A DNA stretch of 64,000 nucleotides from CADCWK01 sp035944555 (GTDB taxonomy: Bacteria; Chloroflexota; Chloroflexia; Thermomicrobiales; UBA6265), in assembly GCA_035944555.1 (NCBI GenBank), contig DASZAY010000008.1, positions 62,001 through 126,000 of the forward strand. The letters run 5' to 3'. The first letter of the stretch is position 1. Every line of letters begins with the position of its first letter. The position numbers and the translations under genes are program-made. This document shows positions 32,541-41,375 of this stretch, one piece after another. Below the pieces are notes generated by a model. That model was not told the DNA's origin. It saw only the letters and a program-made list of their open reading frames with translations, and did not search any database.

Positions 32541-33962
32541 CTAGCGGTCGCGCAGGAAGCGGATGATCGAGTTATCGTTGCCCCAGTCGTCGTCCGGCTC
32601 CACCGGCTGAGCGCGCTGGGGTGCTCGCTGCTGAGGCGGACGCTGGGGAGCGCGCTCCTCGCGCTGGCCACCGCGAGGAGGCGCATACGGGTCGTCCCGG
32701 TACCCCCCGGAGGGCTGGCCTCCGTAGGGGTCGTCACGGTAGACCGGCTCCTGGCGCGGGCGGCGGTACGGGTCCTCCCGCTGGGACTGCGGCTGGCGCT
32801 GGCCGCTCCCACCGCCACCACGACCCGCGTACGGGCTGCGTGCGGGCTGGGTGAACGAGACGCTGTCGTCGAAGCCGGTCGCGATCAGCGTGATCGTCAC
32901 CGCGTCGCCCAGCGACTCGTCGATGCTGGTCCCGTAGATGATCTCGGCGTCCTCGTCGGCCGCCGCCCGGATCACCTCAGCCGCGTCGCTGGTCTCGATC
33001 AGGGTGAGATCGGAGCCGCCGGTGATGTTGTAGAGCACACCGGTCGCGCCCTGGATGTTCATCTCCAGCAGCGGGCTCTCGATCGCCTCACGGGCGGCGT
33101 CGATGCAGCGGTTCTCGCCGCGCCCGTGGCCGATCGCCATCAGGGCCGAACCGGCATCCTGCATGATCGTCTTCACGTCGGCGAAGTCGAGGTTGATGAT
33201 GCCCGGCTTGGTGATCAAGTCGGAGATGCCGGCGATACCCTGGCGCAGCACGTCGTCGGCGATCCGAAACGCCTCAGTGATCGGCGTCTTGGGGTCGACC
33301 ATCTGCAGCAGCCGCTGGTTCGGAATGGTGATCAGCGCGTCGACGGTGTCCTTGAGGGCGTTGATACCCTCGTCGGCCGAGCGGCGACGACGGGTTCCCT
33401 CGAACTCGAACGGCTTGGTCACCACCGCGACGGTCAGCGCGCCGGCCGCCTTGGCGATCTTGGCCAGGACGGGAGAAGCGCCGGTCCCGGTGCCACCGCC
33501 CATACCGGCGGTGATGAAGACCATGTCCGATCCGCGCAGGATCTCGTCAAGGCTCTCGGTGCTCTCCTCGGCGGCGCGGTGCCCGATCTCCGGGCGTCCG
33601 CCCGCGCCGAGGCCCTTGGTCAGCTTGTCGCCGATTCGGACGGCGATCGGCGCCTGGCTGTTGAGCAGCGCCTGCGCGTCGGTGTTGACCGCGACGAACT
33701 CCACGCCATCCACCCCGGACAGGACCATCCGGTTGACGGCGTTGCCACCGGCGCCGCCGACACCGACTACCTTGATCCGGGCGAATGCGTCGAGCATGGA
33801 GTCGTAGTCGCTGAAGGGCGAGTCCCCCGGCTCATCGATGTCGTCGAACGTGCTCGGCGGCGGGGCCGGCTGCGACTCCCGGCGCGGCGCACCGCCCGAG
33901 GCGGACGCGCCGTGGACCCGGATGCCCTGGCCCCGGCCGGGGGTCTGCCCACGTGACTGCAT
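32541..33962 (-). CDS. ftsZ: Cell division protein FtsZ
   Basis: This 473-residue tubulin-like GTPase forms the division ring. It contains 'IKVVGVGGAGGNAVNRM', 'FVAVNTDAQAL', the GTP signature 'GGGTGTGASPVLA', and the T7 loop region 'NLDFADVKTIM'. About 60 disordered residues precede the GTPase domain, longer than in most FtsZ. The C-terminal linker is Pro/Gln/Arg-rich with repeated 'RDDPY' units, ending in the membrane-tether-binding peptide 'IIRFLRDR'. The start ATG 33962 has GGAAGG upstream. It lies between ddl and nrdR. Confidence 0.97.
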   Translation of the reverse strand: MQSRGQTPGRGQGIRVHGASASGGAPRRESQPAPPPSTFDDIDEPGDSPFSDYDSMLDAFARIKVVGVGGAGGNAVNRMVLSGVDGVEFVAVNTDAQALLNSQAPIAVRIGDKLTKGLGAGGRPEIGHRAAEESTESLDEILRGSDMVFITAGMGGGTGTGASPVLAKIAKAAGALTVAVVTKPFEFEGTRRRRSADEGINALKDTVDALITIPNQRLLQMVDPKTPITEAFRIADDVLRQGIAGISDLITKPGIINLDFADVKTIMQDAGSALMAIGHGRGENRCIDAAREAIESPLLEMNIQGATGVLYNITGGSDLTLIETSDAAEVIRAAADEDAEIIYGTSIDESLGDAVTITLIATGFDDSVSFTQPARSPYAGRGGGGSGQRQPQSQREDPYRRPRQEPVYRDDPYGGQPSGGYRDDPYAPPRGGQREERAPQRPPQQRAPQRAQPVEPDDDWGNDNSIIRFLRDR

Positions 33963-34246
33963 CGCTCTCGCTACCTTCCCTGACCAACGTTGCCCAGCCG
34001 GGACCCGGCGGACGACTTCGTATCTGGATACCGGGACGCCAACGGCGGCGTGCCATGCGTCCCGGGTCGACGACCTGTCGTGAAAATCCCGTCCGGCCGC
34101 AGCGCAGTCGCGCGGCCGGCACCATAGCCCCGGCCCCGCTCATCGGTCGACGAACGCACCAGGTGGGATCATGGAATGCCGCGGGAGTATAGCAGTTATC
34201 CCCATCCGGACCATTCTGTCCGGACGCCGCCCACCGTTCGCCCGGG

Positions 34247-35392
34247 CTAGGCCGTCGGCCCGACTCGGCCGCTGGCATGCCGATCGAGCGCCAGCTCGAC
34301 CAGCGCATCAACCAGCTTCGGCAGCGGAACGCCGGTCGCTTCCCAGAGCAGTGGGTACATGCTCGTCGCCGTGAAGCCCGGGATGGTGTTGACCTCGTTC
34401 AGCCAGACCTCGCCGGTAGTACGCTCGACGAAGAAGTCCACCCGCGCCAGTCCCGCAAGGTCCAGCACCCGGAACGCCTCGACGGCGACCCGCTGGATCT
34501 CGGCGACGGTCTCCGCGGGGAGGTCGGCCGGGATCACCAGTTCGCTCCCGGCGTCGATGTACTTGGCCTCGTAGTCGTAGAACTCGTTGGCCGGGACGAT
34601 CTCCCCCACCACGCTGGCAACCGGATCCTCGTTGCCGAGGACGGACACCTCGAGTTCACGCACATCGACGCCCCACTCGACCATGATGCGACGGTCATGG
34701 TGCGCCGCCGCCGTCATCGCGCTGTCCAGCTCGTCCAGCCCGTGGACCTTGCTGACGCCGACGCTCGACCCCATGTTGGCCGGTTTGACGAAGCACGGGA
34801 AGCCGATCTCCTCCGCGATCCGGGCCCGCACGCCGTCCGGGTCGCCCTGCCAGTCACGCCGCTGGACCAGCAGCCAGGGGACCTGCGGCAGGCCGGCCTG
34901 GGCGAAGACGGTCTTGGACATCGCCTTGTCCATCCCGACCGAAGAACCGAGCACGCCGGACCCGACATATGGCACGCCGGCCAGCTCGAGCAGTCCCTGG
35001 ACGGTGCCGTCCTCGCCCCGGGGTCCGTGCAACACCGGAAAGACGACATCGACGTCCCGGGCGAGGATCTCGCTCACGCCAGTCGTCATCGATCGCGCTT
35101 CCGGCAGCGGCGCCGGGGCGTGGCCAATGTAGATGCCGCCGAAGTCTTCCGCGGTGTCCGGGATGGTCTCGGCGATGGGATGGAACAGGGGCGAGGTGGC
35201 GGTGAGGGCGGCCATCGGCTCACTGGTCAACCAGCGTCCGTCCCGCGTGATCCCGACCGGCACGACCTCATACCGCTCCGGGTCAAGCGCACCGATGACC
35301 GTCTGGGCTGATCGCAACGAGACGTCATGCTCGTCGGACTGCCCCCCGAAGATGACCGCCACGCGCACCCTGCGTCCGTCCCCATTCGCCAT
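34247..35392 (-). CDS. ddl: D-alanine--D-alanine ligase
   Basis: This 381-residue ATP-grasp ligase makes the D-Ala-D-Ala dipeptide used by MurF. It has 'VAVIFGGQSDEHDVSLRSA' at the N-terminus, 'FPVLHGPRGEDG', 'CFVKPANMGSSVGVSKV' (ATP site) and 'VNTIPGFTATSMYP' at the C-terminus. The penultimate 'MYPLLWEATG' motif is typical. GAGGGAACGG precedes the ATG. A -10-like element lies 41 bases upstream at 35433-35438, so ddl-ftsZ-nrdR may have its own promoter, separate from the mur genes. Confidence 0.96.
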   Translation of the reverse strand: MANGDGRRVRVAVIFGGQSDEHDVSLRSAQTVIGALDPERYEVVPVGITRDGRWLTSEPMAALTATSPLFHPIAETIPDTAEDFGGIYIGHAPAPLPEARSMTTGVSEILARDVDVVFPVLHGPRGEDGTVQGLLELAGVPYVGSGVLGSSVGMDKAMSKTVFAQAGLPQVPWLLVQRRDWQGDPDGVRARIAEEIGFPCFVKPANMGSSVGVSKVHGLDELDSAMTAAAHHDRRIMVEWGVDVRELEVSVLGNEDPVASVVGEIVPANEFYDYEAKYIDAGSELVIPADLPAETVAEIQRVAVEAFRVLDLAGLARVDFFVERTTGEVWLNEVNTIPGFTATSMYPLLWEATGVPLPKLVDALVELALDRHASGRVGPTA

Positions 35393-35755
35393 CGTCCCGT
35401 TCCCTCACTGTCGCGGATAAGGTGAACGGACACTATAGCTTGCCACCTGCACGAACGCATTGGAGGGATTGGCTCGTGAGACGTTCCACCACGACATTAG
35501 TGCTGATTTCATGCTGTTACCCACTGGGCCTGACGAGCCGCTGCTCTCTAAGTCGTAACGTAGAAAGCCCGGTGCCTGAGGCAGATCGGCCGTTGCTAGT
35601 AACCATGCTTATACACCAAGAGATTTGAGCGAACGGAGGCCAGTGGCAGTAGACTATTGAGTTGAGAGAAGTATCAGGACCATGGGATGATCTGAGCGAT
35701 GGCACCCGGGGAGCGCAAGCATCAGCCCTATCTAACAGTTATGAAAGGCACGAAG
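35393..35755. other. AT-richer intergenic region upstream of the orphan gene
   Basis: These 363 bases between the divergent starts of ddl and the orphan gene hold no convincing gene. Base composition falls clearly below that of the surrounding division genes from about 35440. The ddl -10 candidate lies at its left end. No repeats or insertion-sequence ends were seen. Confidence 0.5.
35433..35438 (-). promoter_or_regulatory. Candidate -10 element for ddl-ftsZ-nrdR
   Basis: On the minus strand the hexamer reads TATAGT (5 of 6 matches), 41 bases before the ddl ATG. No good -35 was found. Confidence 0.35.
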
Positions 35756-36358
35756 ATGTCGACCGATACAATGACAGGCCTGCTAATCGAACTCGATAGT
35801 TCGGGGTGGGTATTTCAATCACTCACTCACCGACACAAAAGGCGTCAATGGGTTGCAGTCGCCATGCAACTTGGCACGGGACGGATATGTAGTGCTTTCG
35901 GGCCGGACCACATTTCCGCACTTTCCCACCTTCAGCTCTCCGTTCAGTCTAGGAATCAGCATGCAGCATCATTAGACCGTCCCAATACTAACTCACTGGC
36001 TAACACAGAAATCCAAATCCATCGGTCCACTCAAAATCCTACAGTCTGCAAACCCAACGACTCAACGCATAAATCGATTTCGAATATCCATGCACTTGAT
36101 GCGGAAAACCTAAAGCGAAACGCCGATCTAACGCCTAAGCCGTTATCCAAATCTGCCAAGAAGGCTCAGGCTCGCGCGATCGTGAAGCGGGATTACTGGC
36201 GGGTTCCAGATCGACCGGTCGGACGATCGAAGAGTGATCTTGCCATACAGCTTGGTGTTACTCGCCGCAAGGTTGACGAGGTCGCTAGACGCCTAGGATT
36301 CGACGAAGAACTCTTGTCTGACAGTGAGGCACGCCACATCATTGTCGAACTCCAGTAG
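35756..36358 (+). CDS. Orphan protein with possible C-terminal helix-turn-helix, low GC
   Basis: This predicted protein of about 200 residues is unlike any family I recognise. The N-terminal 50 residues look folded ('GLLIELDSSGWVFQSL'), the middle is polar and rich in Asn, Ser, His and Thr, and the C-terminus is basic with a possible helix-turn-helix ('SKSDLAIQLGVTRRKVDEVARRLG'). GC content is far lower than in the flanking mur and ddl genes, and the gene runs opposite to the whole cluster. The start at ATG 35756 has AAAGG upstream; a longer frame reaches 35699. The combination suggests recent acquisition. No mobile-element gene is nearby. Confidence 0.55.
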   Translation: MSTDTMTGLLIELDSSGWVFQSLTHRHKRRQWVAVAMQLGTGRICSAFGPDHISALSHLQLSVQSRNQHAASLDRPNTNSLANTEIQIHRSTQNPTVCKPNDSTHKSISNIHALDAENLKRNADLTPKPLSKSAKKAQARAIVKRDYWRVPDRPVGRSKSDLAIQLGVTRRKVDEVARRLGFDEELLSDSEARHIIVELQ

Positions 36359-36378
36359 CTGTCCATCGGTCCGCTAGT

Positions 36379-38787
36379 TCATTTCCAGGGCGACCCGTCA
36401 GGCGTGAACCGCTCCACCTCGACCCGCAGCTCAATTCCGTCGCGCTCGGAGATGACCGCCTGGGCATGCCGGATCAGCGCGTCGACGTCGGCGGCGGTCG
36501 CGCTGTCCGTGTTCACGATCCAGTTGGCGTGCTTCGGCGAGAACACCGCGCCACCGATCCGGTACCCCTTGAGCCCGGCGGCCTCCAGCAGACGGCCCGC
36601 GTAGTCGCCCGGCGGGTTGGCGAAGACGGAACCGGCGCAGGCACCCGTGGGCTGGGTCTCCCGGCGGAACCGGGCGTGCTCATCGGCCAGACCGACCAAC
36701 TGATCGCGGTCTCCCTTCGGCAGGACGAACGTCGAAGCGAGGACGATTTCGGTTTTCGGCCGCGGCGCGGCCTTGATGCGGGTATGACGGTAGGCCGCCT
36801 CCATCCAGTTCGCCGGCTCCTCCCGGACCTGCCCATCGGCGCCGAGGATCGTCACGGCGTCGAGATAATCCTTGAGCTCGGTGCCGTGGGCCCCGGCGTT
36901 GTTGACCGTCGCGCCACCGATCGTTCCGGGCAACCCGACACCCCAGTCCAGCCCGGCCCAGCCTCGCTCGGCGGCATAGCGACCCGTCCAGGAGAGCGGC
37001 GCCTGAGCGGCGACCCGCAACCGGACCCGGTCGCCCAGGTCCTCGACGGTTACGAGCCCCTCGGCCCGCTCACCCGGTGTCCGAGACAGGACGACCAGTC
37101 CGCGGATGCCCTCATCCGGGATCAGCATGTTGCTACCGCCGCCGATCACCGTGACCGGCATTCCCTGCTCACGACCCCACCCGATCGCGGCGGCGAGATG
37201 ATCCGGGTTGCTCGCCCGGATCAGCACATCGGCCGGACCACCAATCCGCCAGGTGGTGTACAGGCTCAGCGGTGCGTCGCGCTGGATGCGTAGCCCCTCG
37301 AAACCGGGAACCGTCTCGCCACCACCGCGCGGCGCCCGGGTCGCCCGTGGCGGGCGGTCCGCCGACGTCCCTGCCTCCGCACCACCTCGGGCATTGAGCC
37401 GATCCAGCACTGCTGGTCCGAGCGCCGTAACGGTTCCGGCGCCGAATGTGACCAGCACGTCGCCATCCCTGAGGATGTCGGCCAGCCGGTCGGCGGTCTG
37501 CTCGACCGTGCCCGTCGCCTCGGCCCCGGGCACTAGGGCGGCCAATTGACCGGCATCGACGCCGAGGGTGTCCGTCTCCCGGGCGGCGTAGATATCGAGG
37601 ACGTGGACGACGTCCGCCGGCCTGAGGGCATCGGCGAAGTCATTGAGGAGGGCGTGGGTGCGGCTGTAGGTATGGGGCTGGAAGGCAGCGACGAGGCGGC
37701 GACCGGGGAAACGCTCCCGGGCGGCGGCGATGTTGGCGGCCAGTTCGCTCGGGTGATGGGCGTAATCGTCGATCACCGTGACGCCCGCCACCTCGCCCTT
37801 GAGCTCGAAGCGGCGACCGATCCCGGAGTACGTGCCCAGTGCGGCGGCGGCGGCGGCCGGGTCGTGACCCAGCGTTACCAGCACGGCCAGCGCCCCGAGC
37901 GCGTTCCGGACGTTGTGCTCGCCCGGGACCTGGAGCGCGAGAGGGTAGCGCTCGCCGTCCGGCGCCTGGGCCAGCCAGCCGGCGTCTCCGGCGACCATCT
38001 GCCAGTCACACGACGGGCTGGCGCCGAACGTGATGCGGTCGAATCGGCTGTCGCCGAGCAGACCGGTCACCCGGACAGCTCCCGGATCGTCCCCGGAGAT
38101 GATCAGCGTCCCGCCGGGACGGATCCGCCGGATGAAATCAACGAACGCCTGGTCGTAGACGCCCTGGTCGGCGAACAGGTCCGGGTGGTCGTACTCGACG
38201 TTGTTGACCAGCGCGATATCCGGGTTGAGCTGGAGGAACGAGTAGTCGTACTCGTCGGCCTCGACGATCATCTCGGCCCCGGACCCGGCGGACGCGTTCG
38301 TACCGGTCCGTCCAACGACGGCACCGACGGCATAGGACGGGTCGGCTCCGAGTGCTGTCAACGCGACGACCAGCATTCCACTCGTGCTCGACTTGCCGTG
38401 GGAGCCGGCGACCGCCACGCCACGACGCGCGTCCGCCAGCATCCCTAGCAGCCGGGCCCGCTTGACGATCGGAACACCGGCCGCGGTCGCCGCCTCGACC
38501 TCGGCGTTGTGCCCACGGACCGCCGCCGTGACGACGACCAGCGCCGCCGCCCCGGCGGATGCGACGTCGGCGTGCCCGATGTCGACCGGGATGCCCTCGG
38601 CCCGGAGCGCGTCGGTGATGTCGCTCGCCGACGAATCGGAGCCCGTGACACGGTATCCCCAGCGCTGGAGCAGCCGGGCGAGCCCGCTCATGCCGATGCC
38701 GCCGATCCCGACGAAATGGACGCCACTCCCCGCGGGAGGAAGTCCCAGGGCACCATGCGAGTCGGTCGGGATCATGGGTACGGTCAC
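36379..38787 (-). CDS. murC: Fused UDP-N-acetylmuramate--L-alanine ligase / UDP-N-acetylenolpyruvoylglucosamine reductase (MurC-MurB)
   Basis: This 802-residue protein joins two cell wall enzymes. Residues 20-470 are MurC: 'VGIGGIGMSGLARLL', the P-loop 'GSHGKSSTSG', 'DEYDYSFL', 'IDDYAHHPSE' and 'FQPHTYSRT'. A linker of about 25 residues rich in Arg, Gly and Pro follows. Residues 497-802 are MurB: the FAD motif 'GGGSNMLIPDEG', 'GLPGTIGGATVNNAGAHGTE', and 'CAGSVFANPPGDYAG' with the catalytic Ser. One chain would thus perform the second UDP-MurNAc step and the L-Ala addition. The start is GTG 38787 after GGAGG. The gene is followed by the AT-rich island instead of ddl. Confidence 0.95.
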   Translation of the reverse strand: MTVPMIPTDSHGALGLPPAGSGVHFVGIGGIGMSGLARLLQRWGYRVTGSDSSASDITDALRAEGIPVDIGHADVASAGAAALVVVTAAVRGHNAEVEAATAAGVPIVKRARLLGMLADARRGVAVAGSHGKSSTSGMLVVALTALGADPSYAVGAVVGRTGTNASAGSGAEMIVEADEYDYSFLQLNPDIALVNNVEYDHPDLFADQGVYDQAFVDFIRRIRPGGTLIISGDDPGAVRVTGLLGDSRFDRITFGASPSCDWQMVAGDAGWLAQAPDGERYPLALQVPGEHNVRNALGALAVLVTLGHDPAAAAAALGTYSGIGRRFELKGEVAGVTVIDDYAHHPSELAANIAAARERFPGRRLVAAFQPHTYSRTHALLNDFADALRPADVVHVLDIYAARETDTLGVDAGQLAALVPGAEATGTVEQTADRLADILRDGDVLVTFGAGTVTALGPAVLDRLNARGGAEAGTSADRPPRATRAPRGGGETVPGFEGLRIQRDAPLSLYTTWRIGGPADVLIRASNPDHLAAAIGWGREQGMPVTVIGGGSNMLIPDEGIRGLVVLSRTPGERAEGLVTVEDLGDRVRLRVAAQAPLSWTGRYAAERGWAGLDWGVGLPGTIGGATVNNAGAHGTELKDYLDAVTILGADGQVREEPANWMEAAYRHTRIKAAPRPKTEIVLASTFVLPKGDRDQLVGLADEHARFRRETQPTGACAGSVFANPPGDYAGRLLEAAGLKGYRIGGAVFSPKHANWIVNTDSATAADVDALIRHAQAVISERDGIELRVEVERFTPDGSPWK

Positions 38788-38827
38788 GTGGGCCTCCGAT
38801 GAGTACGGGTTGACGGTTCAGGTGGAC

Positions 38828-40285
38828 CTAGAGAAAGGGGTCGGGCTCGGCACCGGAACAGATCGCGTCGATCCGGGCGACCGCGGCGCGGAACTGCTCA
38901 CCCCGGTCGAACTCGTCCCGGAACAGGCCGAAGGACGCACATCCCGGCGACAGCAGCACGACGTCGCCGGGCATCGTGTCACGATGGGCAGTCAACGCCG
39001 CTTCGAGCATGGACCCGTAGGGGCCACGCACGCGTCCACCGGCCGCCACGATCGCCCCGGACAGCTGGGGCGTTGCGCTCCCGTCGAGCAGGTGAATCGA
39101 GACGGGACGAGTCGCCGCGACCCGCGCCAGCTCATCGATCCCGAGGCCCTTGTCGAAGCCGCCGCCGATCCAGTGGACCCGTCGACCGCCCATAGCCGAC
39201 AGCGCGGCGATGGCGGCGGCGGGGGCGGTCGCGGTGGTGTCGTTGATGTATTCGACGCCGCCGACCTCCCCCACCCGCTCCATCCGGTGCGGCACGCCGG
39301 GGAAATGTTCGATCCCCGCCGCGATCGCCCGGTCACGGGCATCGAAGGTGCGGGCGACGGCCATCGCCGCCAGCGCGTTGCGGACCCCGTGGTCGCCGGC
39401 CAGCGCCAGCCCGGCGGGCCGCGGGATGCGTACCTCACCCCGCTCGTCCCGGACGACCAGCTCGTCGCCCTCGCGCCAGGCGCCGATGCCATCCGCAGGG
39501 CTATCCAGTCCGAACGAGACGACCCGACCCGCAGACTGTCCCGCCGCCCGCCAGACCTCCGGGTCGTCCCGGTTCAGCACGGCGACGTCATTCGTGACCT
39601 GCGCCCGGAAGAGCCCGCGCTTGGTATCAGCGTAATCGTCGAACCCGTCGTAGGTGTTGAGGTGGTCCTCACTGATATTGGTCAGTACGGCAACGTGAGG
39701 TGAGAGCTGGTGCTCGATTAGGGACTCGATCTGCCACGACGACAATTCGACCACGACCGGCGTGTCCGGCCGCATGCGGTCCAGCTGCATCAGCGCCGAG
39801 ATGCCCATATTGCCCGCCAGGATGGTGTCCGCGTACTCGTTCCGGAGGACATGGGCGATCAGCGTCGAGGTCGTCGTCTTGCCCTTCGTGCCCGTCACCC
39901 CGACGACCGGCGCTGGACACGCCCGGATGAACAGGCTCATCTCCATCTCGACCGGGACGCCCTCACGCCGCGCCAGTTCCAGCAGCGGCGCCCGGCGCGG
40001 GATCGCGGGATTGCGCACCACGACATCCGCCCCGGCCGCGCTAAAGTCGCGCTCGTCGTGCCCGCCAAGGGCAAGGCGCACCGGTAGCCCGGCAAGCTCG
40101 GTCATCGTGGCGCCGAGGTCCTCCGCCGTTCGCCGGTCGGTCGCCGTGACATCGGCGCCCTGCCCGACGAGCCATTGGATGACGCCCAGCCCGCCACCAC
40201 GGGTGCCGATTCCCATGACGGTGACCCGCTTGCCGGCAAGGGGCAGCGGCGTTGCGCGATTGACGTAGGGCGTGGAGAGCGTCAT
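38828..40285 (-). CDS. murD: UDP-N-acetylmuramoyl-L-alanine--D-glutamate ligase
   Basis: This 485-residue Mur ligase adds D-Glu to UDP-MurNAc-L-Ala. It has 'VTVMGIGTRGGGLGVIQWL' at the N-terminus, the P-loop 'GVTGTKGKTTTS', 'VVELSSWQIES', 'NISEDHLN', 'NDTTATAPAA' and the C-terminal 'LLSPGCASFGLFRDEFDRGEQF' signature that separates MurD from MurC/E/F. Start ATG 40285, preceded by CGAGG. It stands between mraY (25 bases upstream) and the murC-murB fusion (40 bases downstream). Confidence 0.96.
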   Translation of the reverse strand: MTLSTPYVNRATPLPLAGKRVTVMGIGTRGGGLGVIQWLVGQGADVTATDRRTAEDLGATMTELAGLPVRLALGGHDERDFSAAGADVVVRNPAIPRRAPLLELARREGVPVEMEMSLFIRACPAPVVGVTGTKGKTTTSTLIAHVLRNEYADTILAGNMGISALMQLDRMRPDTPVVVELSSWQIESLIEHQLSPHVAVLTNISEDHLNTYDGFDDYADTKRGLFRAQVTNDVAVLNRDDPEVWRAAGQSAGRVVSFGLDSPADGIGAWREGDELVVRDERGEVRIPRPAGLALAGDHGVRNALAAMAVARTFDARDRAIAAGIEHFPGVPHRMERVGEVGGVEYINDTTATAPAAAIAALSAMGGRRVHWIGGGFDKGLGIDELARVAATRPVSIHLLDGSATPQLSGAIVAAGGRVRGPYGSMLEAALTAHRDTMPGDVVLLSPGCASFGLFRDEFDRGEQFRAAVARIDAICSGAEPDPFL

Positions 40286-40310
40286 GGGCGGGACCTCGGG
40301 GTCATCCGGA

Positions 40311-41375
40311 TCAGAGCAGGGCCAGGGCGACGCCGAGCAACCCGGAGATCATCCCGATCATCCAGAAGCGCATCGAAACCTGGGTTTCGGACCAGCCGAT
40401 CACCTCGAAGTGGTGATGCAGTGGCGTCATCTTGAACAGGCGCTTGCCCTTGGTCAGCTTGAAATAGCTGACCTGCAGCATGACCGACGCGGCCTCGCAG
40501 ACGAAGACGAAGCCCACGATGGGCAGCAGGAGCCACTGCCCCGTCATGAACGCGGCCGTCGCCAGGGCCGCGCCGAGCGCCAGCGAGCCGACATCGCCCA
40601 TGAAGACCTGGGCCGGATGGGCGTTGAACCAGAGGAAGCCCATCAGGGCGCCCACGATCGTGAAGCAGAACGCCACGACGCCGACCTGCCCCTGCACGAA
40701 CGCGATGATGCCGTAGGCACAGAAGGCAACCGCCGCGGTCCCGCCGGCCAGCGTGTCCAGCCCGTCCGTCAGATTGACGGCGTTGGCGAACCCGATGATC
40801 GCGATCGCCGCGACCGGGACGTAGACCCACCCGATGCCGTACTGGCCGACGAACGGGATGTAGATGTGGTGCAAGCCGAGCCCATACGGGTCCGGCAGGT
40901 GGAGGACCAGCGCCGCGACCACGCCGAAGAGCAGCAGCCAGACCATCTTGATCCGGGCGGTCATCCCACCCCGGCCGGAGCCGACGAAGCTTTTCTGGTC
41001 GTCCATCGCGCCGAGGATCGCCGCCGCGATCAGGACGATGACCGGCAGCAGCATCGACAGCCGCCCGACGAGGTTGAACCCGACTGTCAGGATCACGATC
41101 GGGATGAGGAAGATCACTCCTCCCATCGTCGGTGTGCCGGTCTTGACCAGGTGAGTGGTCGGCCCGTCGGCGCGGACCTGCTTCCCGAAACGCTTCTGGC
41201 GCAGGAAGTTCAGGATCGGGCGGCCAAGCAGCAGCGTCAGGACGAACGCAATCCCTGATATCCCGAGCGATGCGGCCATGTTGTCGTAGCCGTCGCGCGG
41301 CAGGATGCTCGCCGCGCCAGCCACGATGTGGGCGCTGAACCAGTCGGACATGATCGTCGGGTCGCCGGACCTCAT
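40311..41375 (-). CDS. mraY: Phospho-N-acetylmuramoyl-pentapeptide transferase
   Basis: This 354-residue membrane enzyme makes lipid I from UDP-MurNAc-pentapeptide and undecaprenyl phosphate. Ten hydrophobic helices are visible. Signatures are 'TPTMGGVIFL', 'GAMDDQKSF' (catalytic Asp pair), 'ANAVNLTDGLDTLAGG', 'FNAHPAQVFMGDVGSLALG' and 'TPLHHHFE'. The ATG overlaps the murF stop by 4 bases. An alternative start at 'MSDWF' lies eight codons on. Confidence 0.97.
   Translation of the reverse strand: MRSGDPTIMSDWFSAHIVAGAASILPRDGYDNMAASLGISGIAFVLTLLLGRPILNFLRQKRFGKQVRADGPTTHLVKTGTPTMGGVIFLIPIVILTVGFNLVGRLSMLLPVIVLIAAAILGAMDDQKSFVGSGRGGMTARIKMVWLLLFGVVAALVLHLPDPYGLGLHHIYIPFVGQYGIGWVYVPVAAIAIIGFANAVNLTDGLDTLAGGTAAVAFCAYGIIAFVQGQVGVVAFCFTIVGALMGFLWFNAHPAQVFMGDVGSLALGAALATAAFMTGQWLLLPIVGFVFVCEAASVMLQVSYFKLTKGKRLFKMTPLHHHFEVIGWSETQVSMRFWMIGMISGLLGVALALL

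Noticed and set aside
35393..36370. Insertion sequence or integron cassette
   Set aside because: No transposase, terminal inverted repeat, target duplication or attC-like hairpin is evident.
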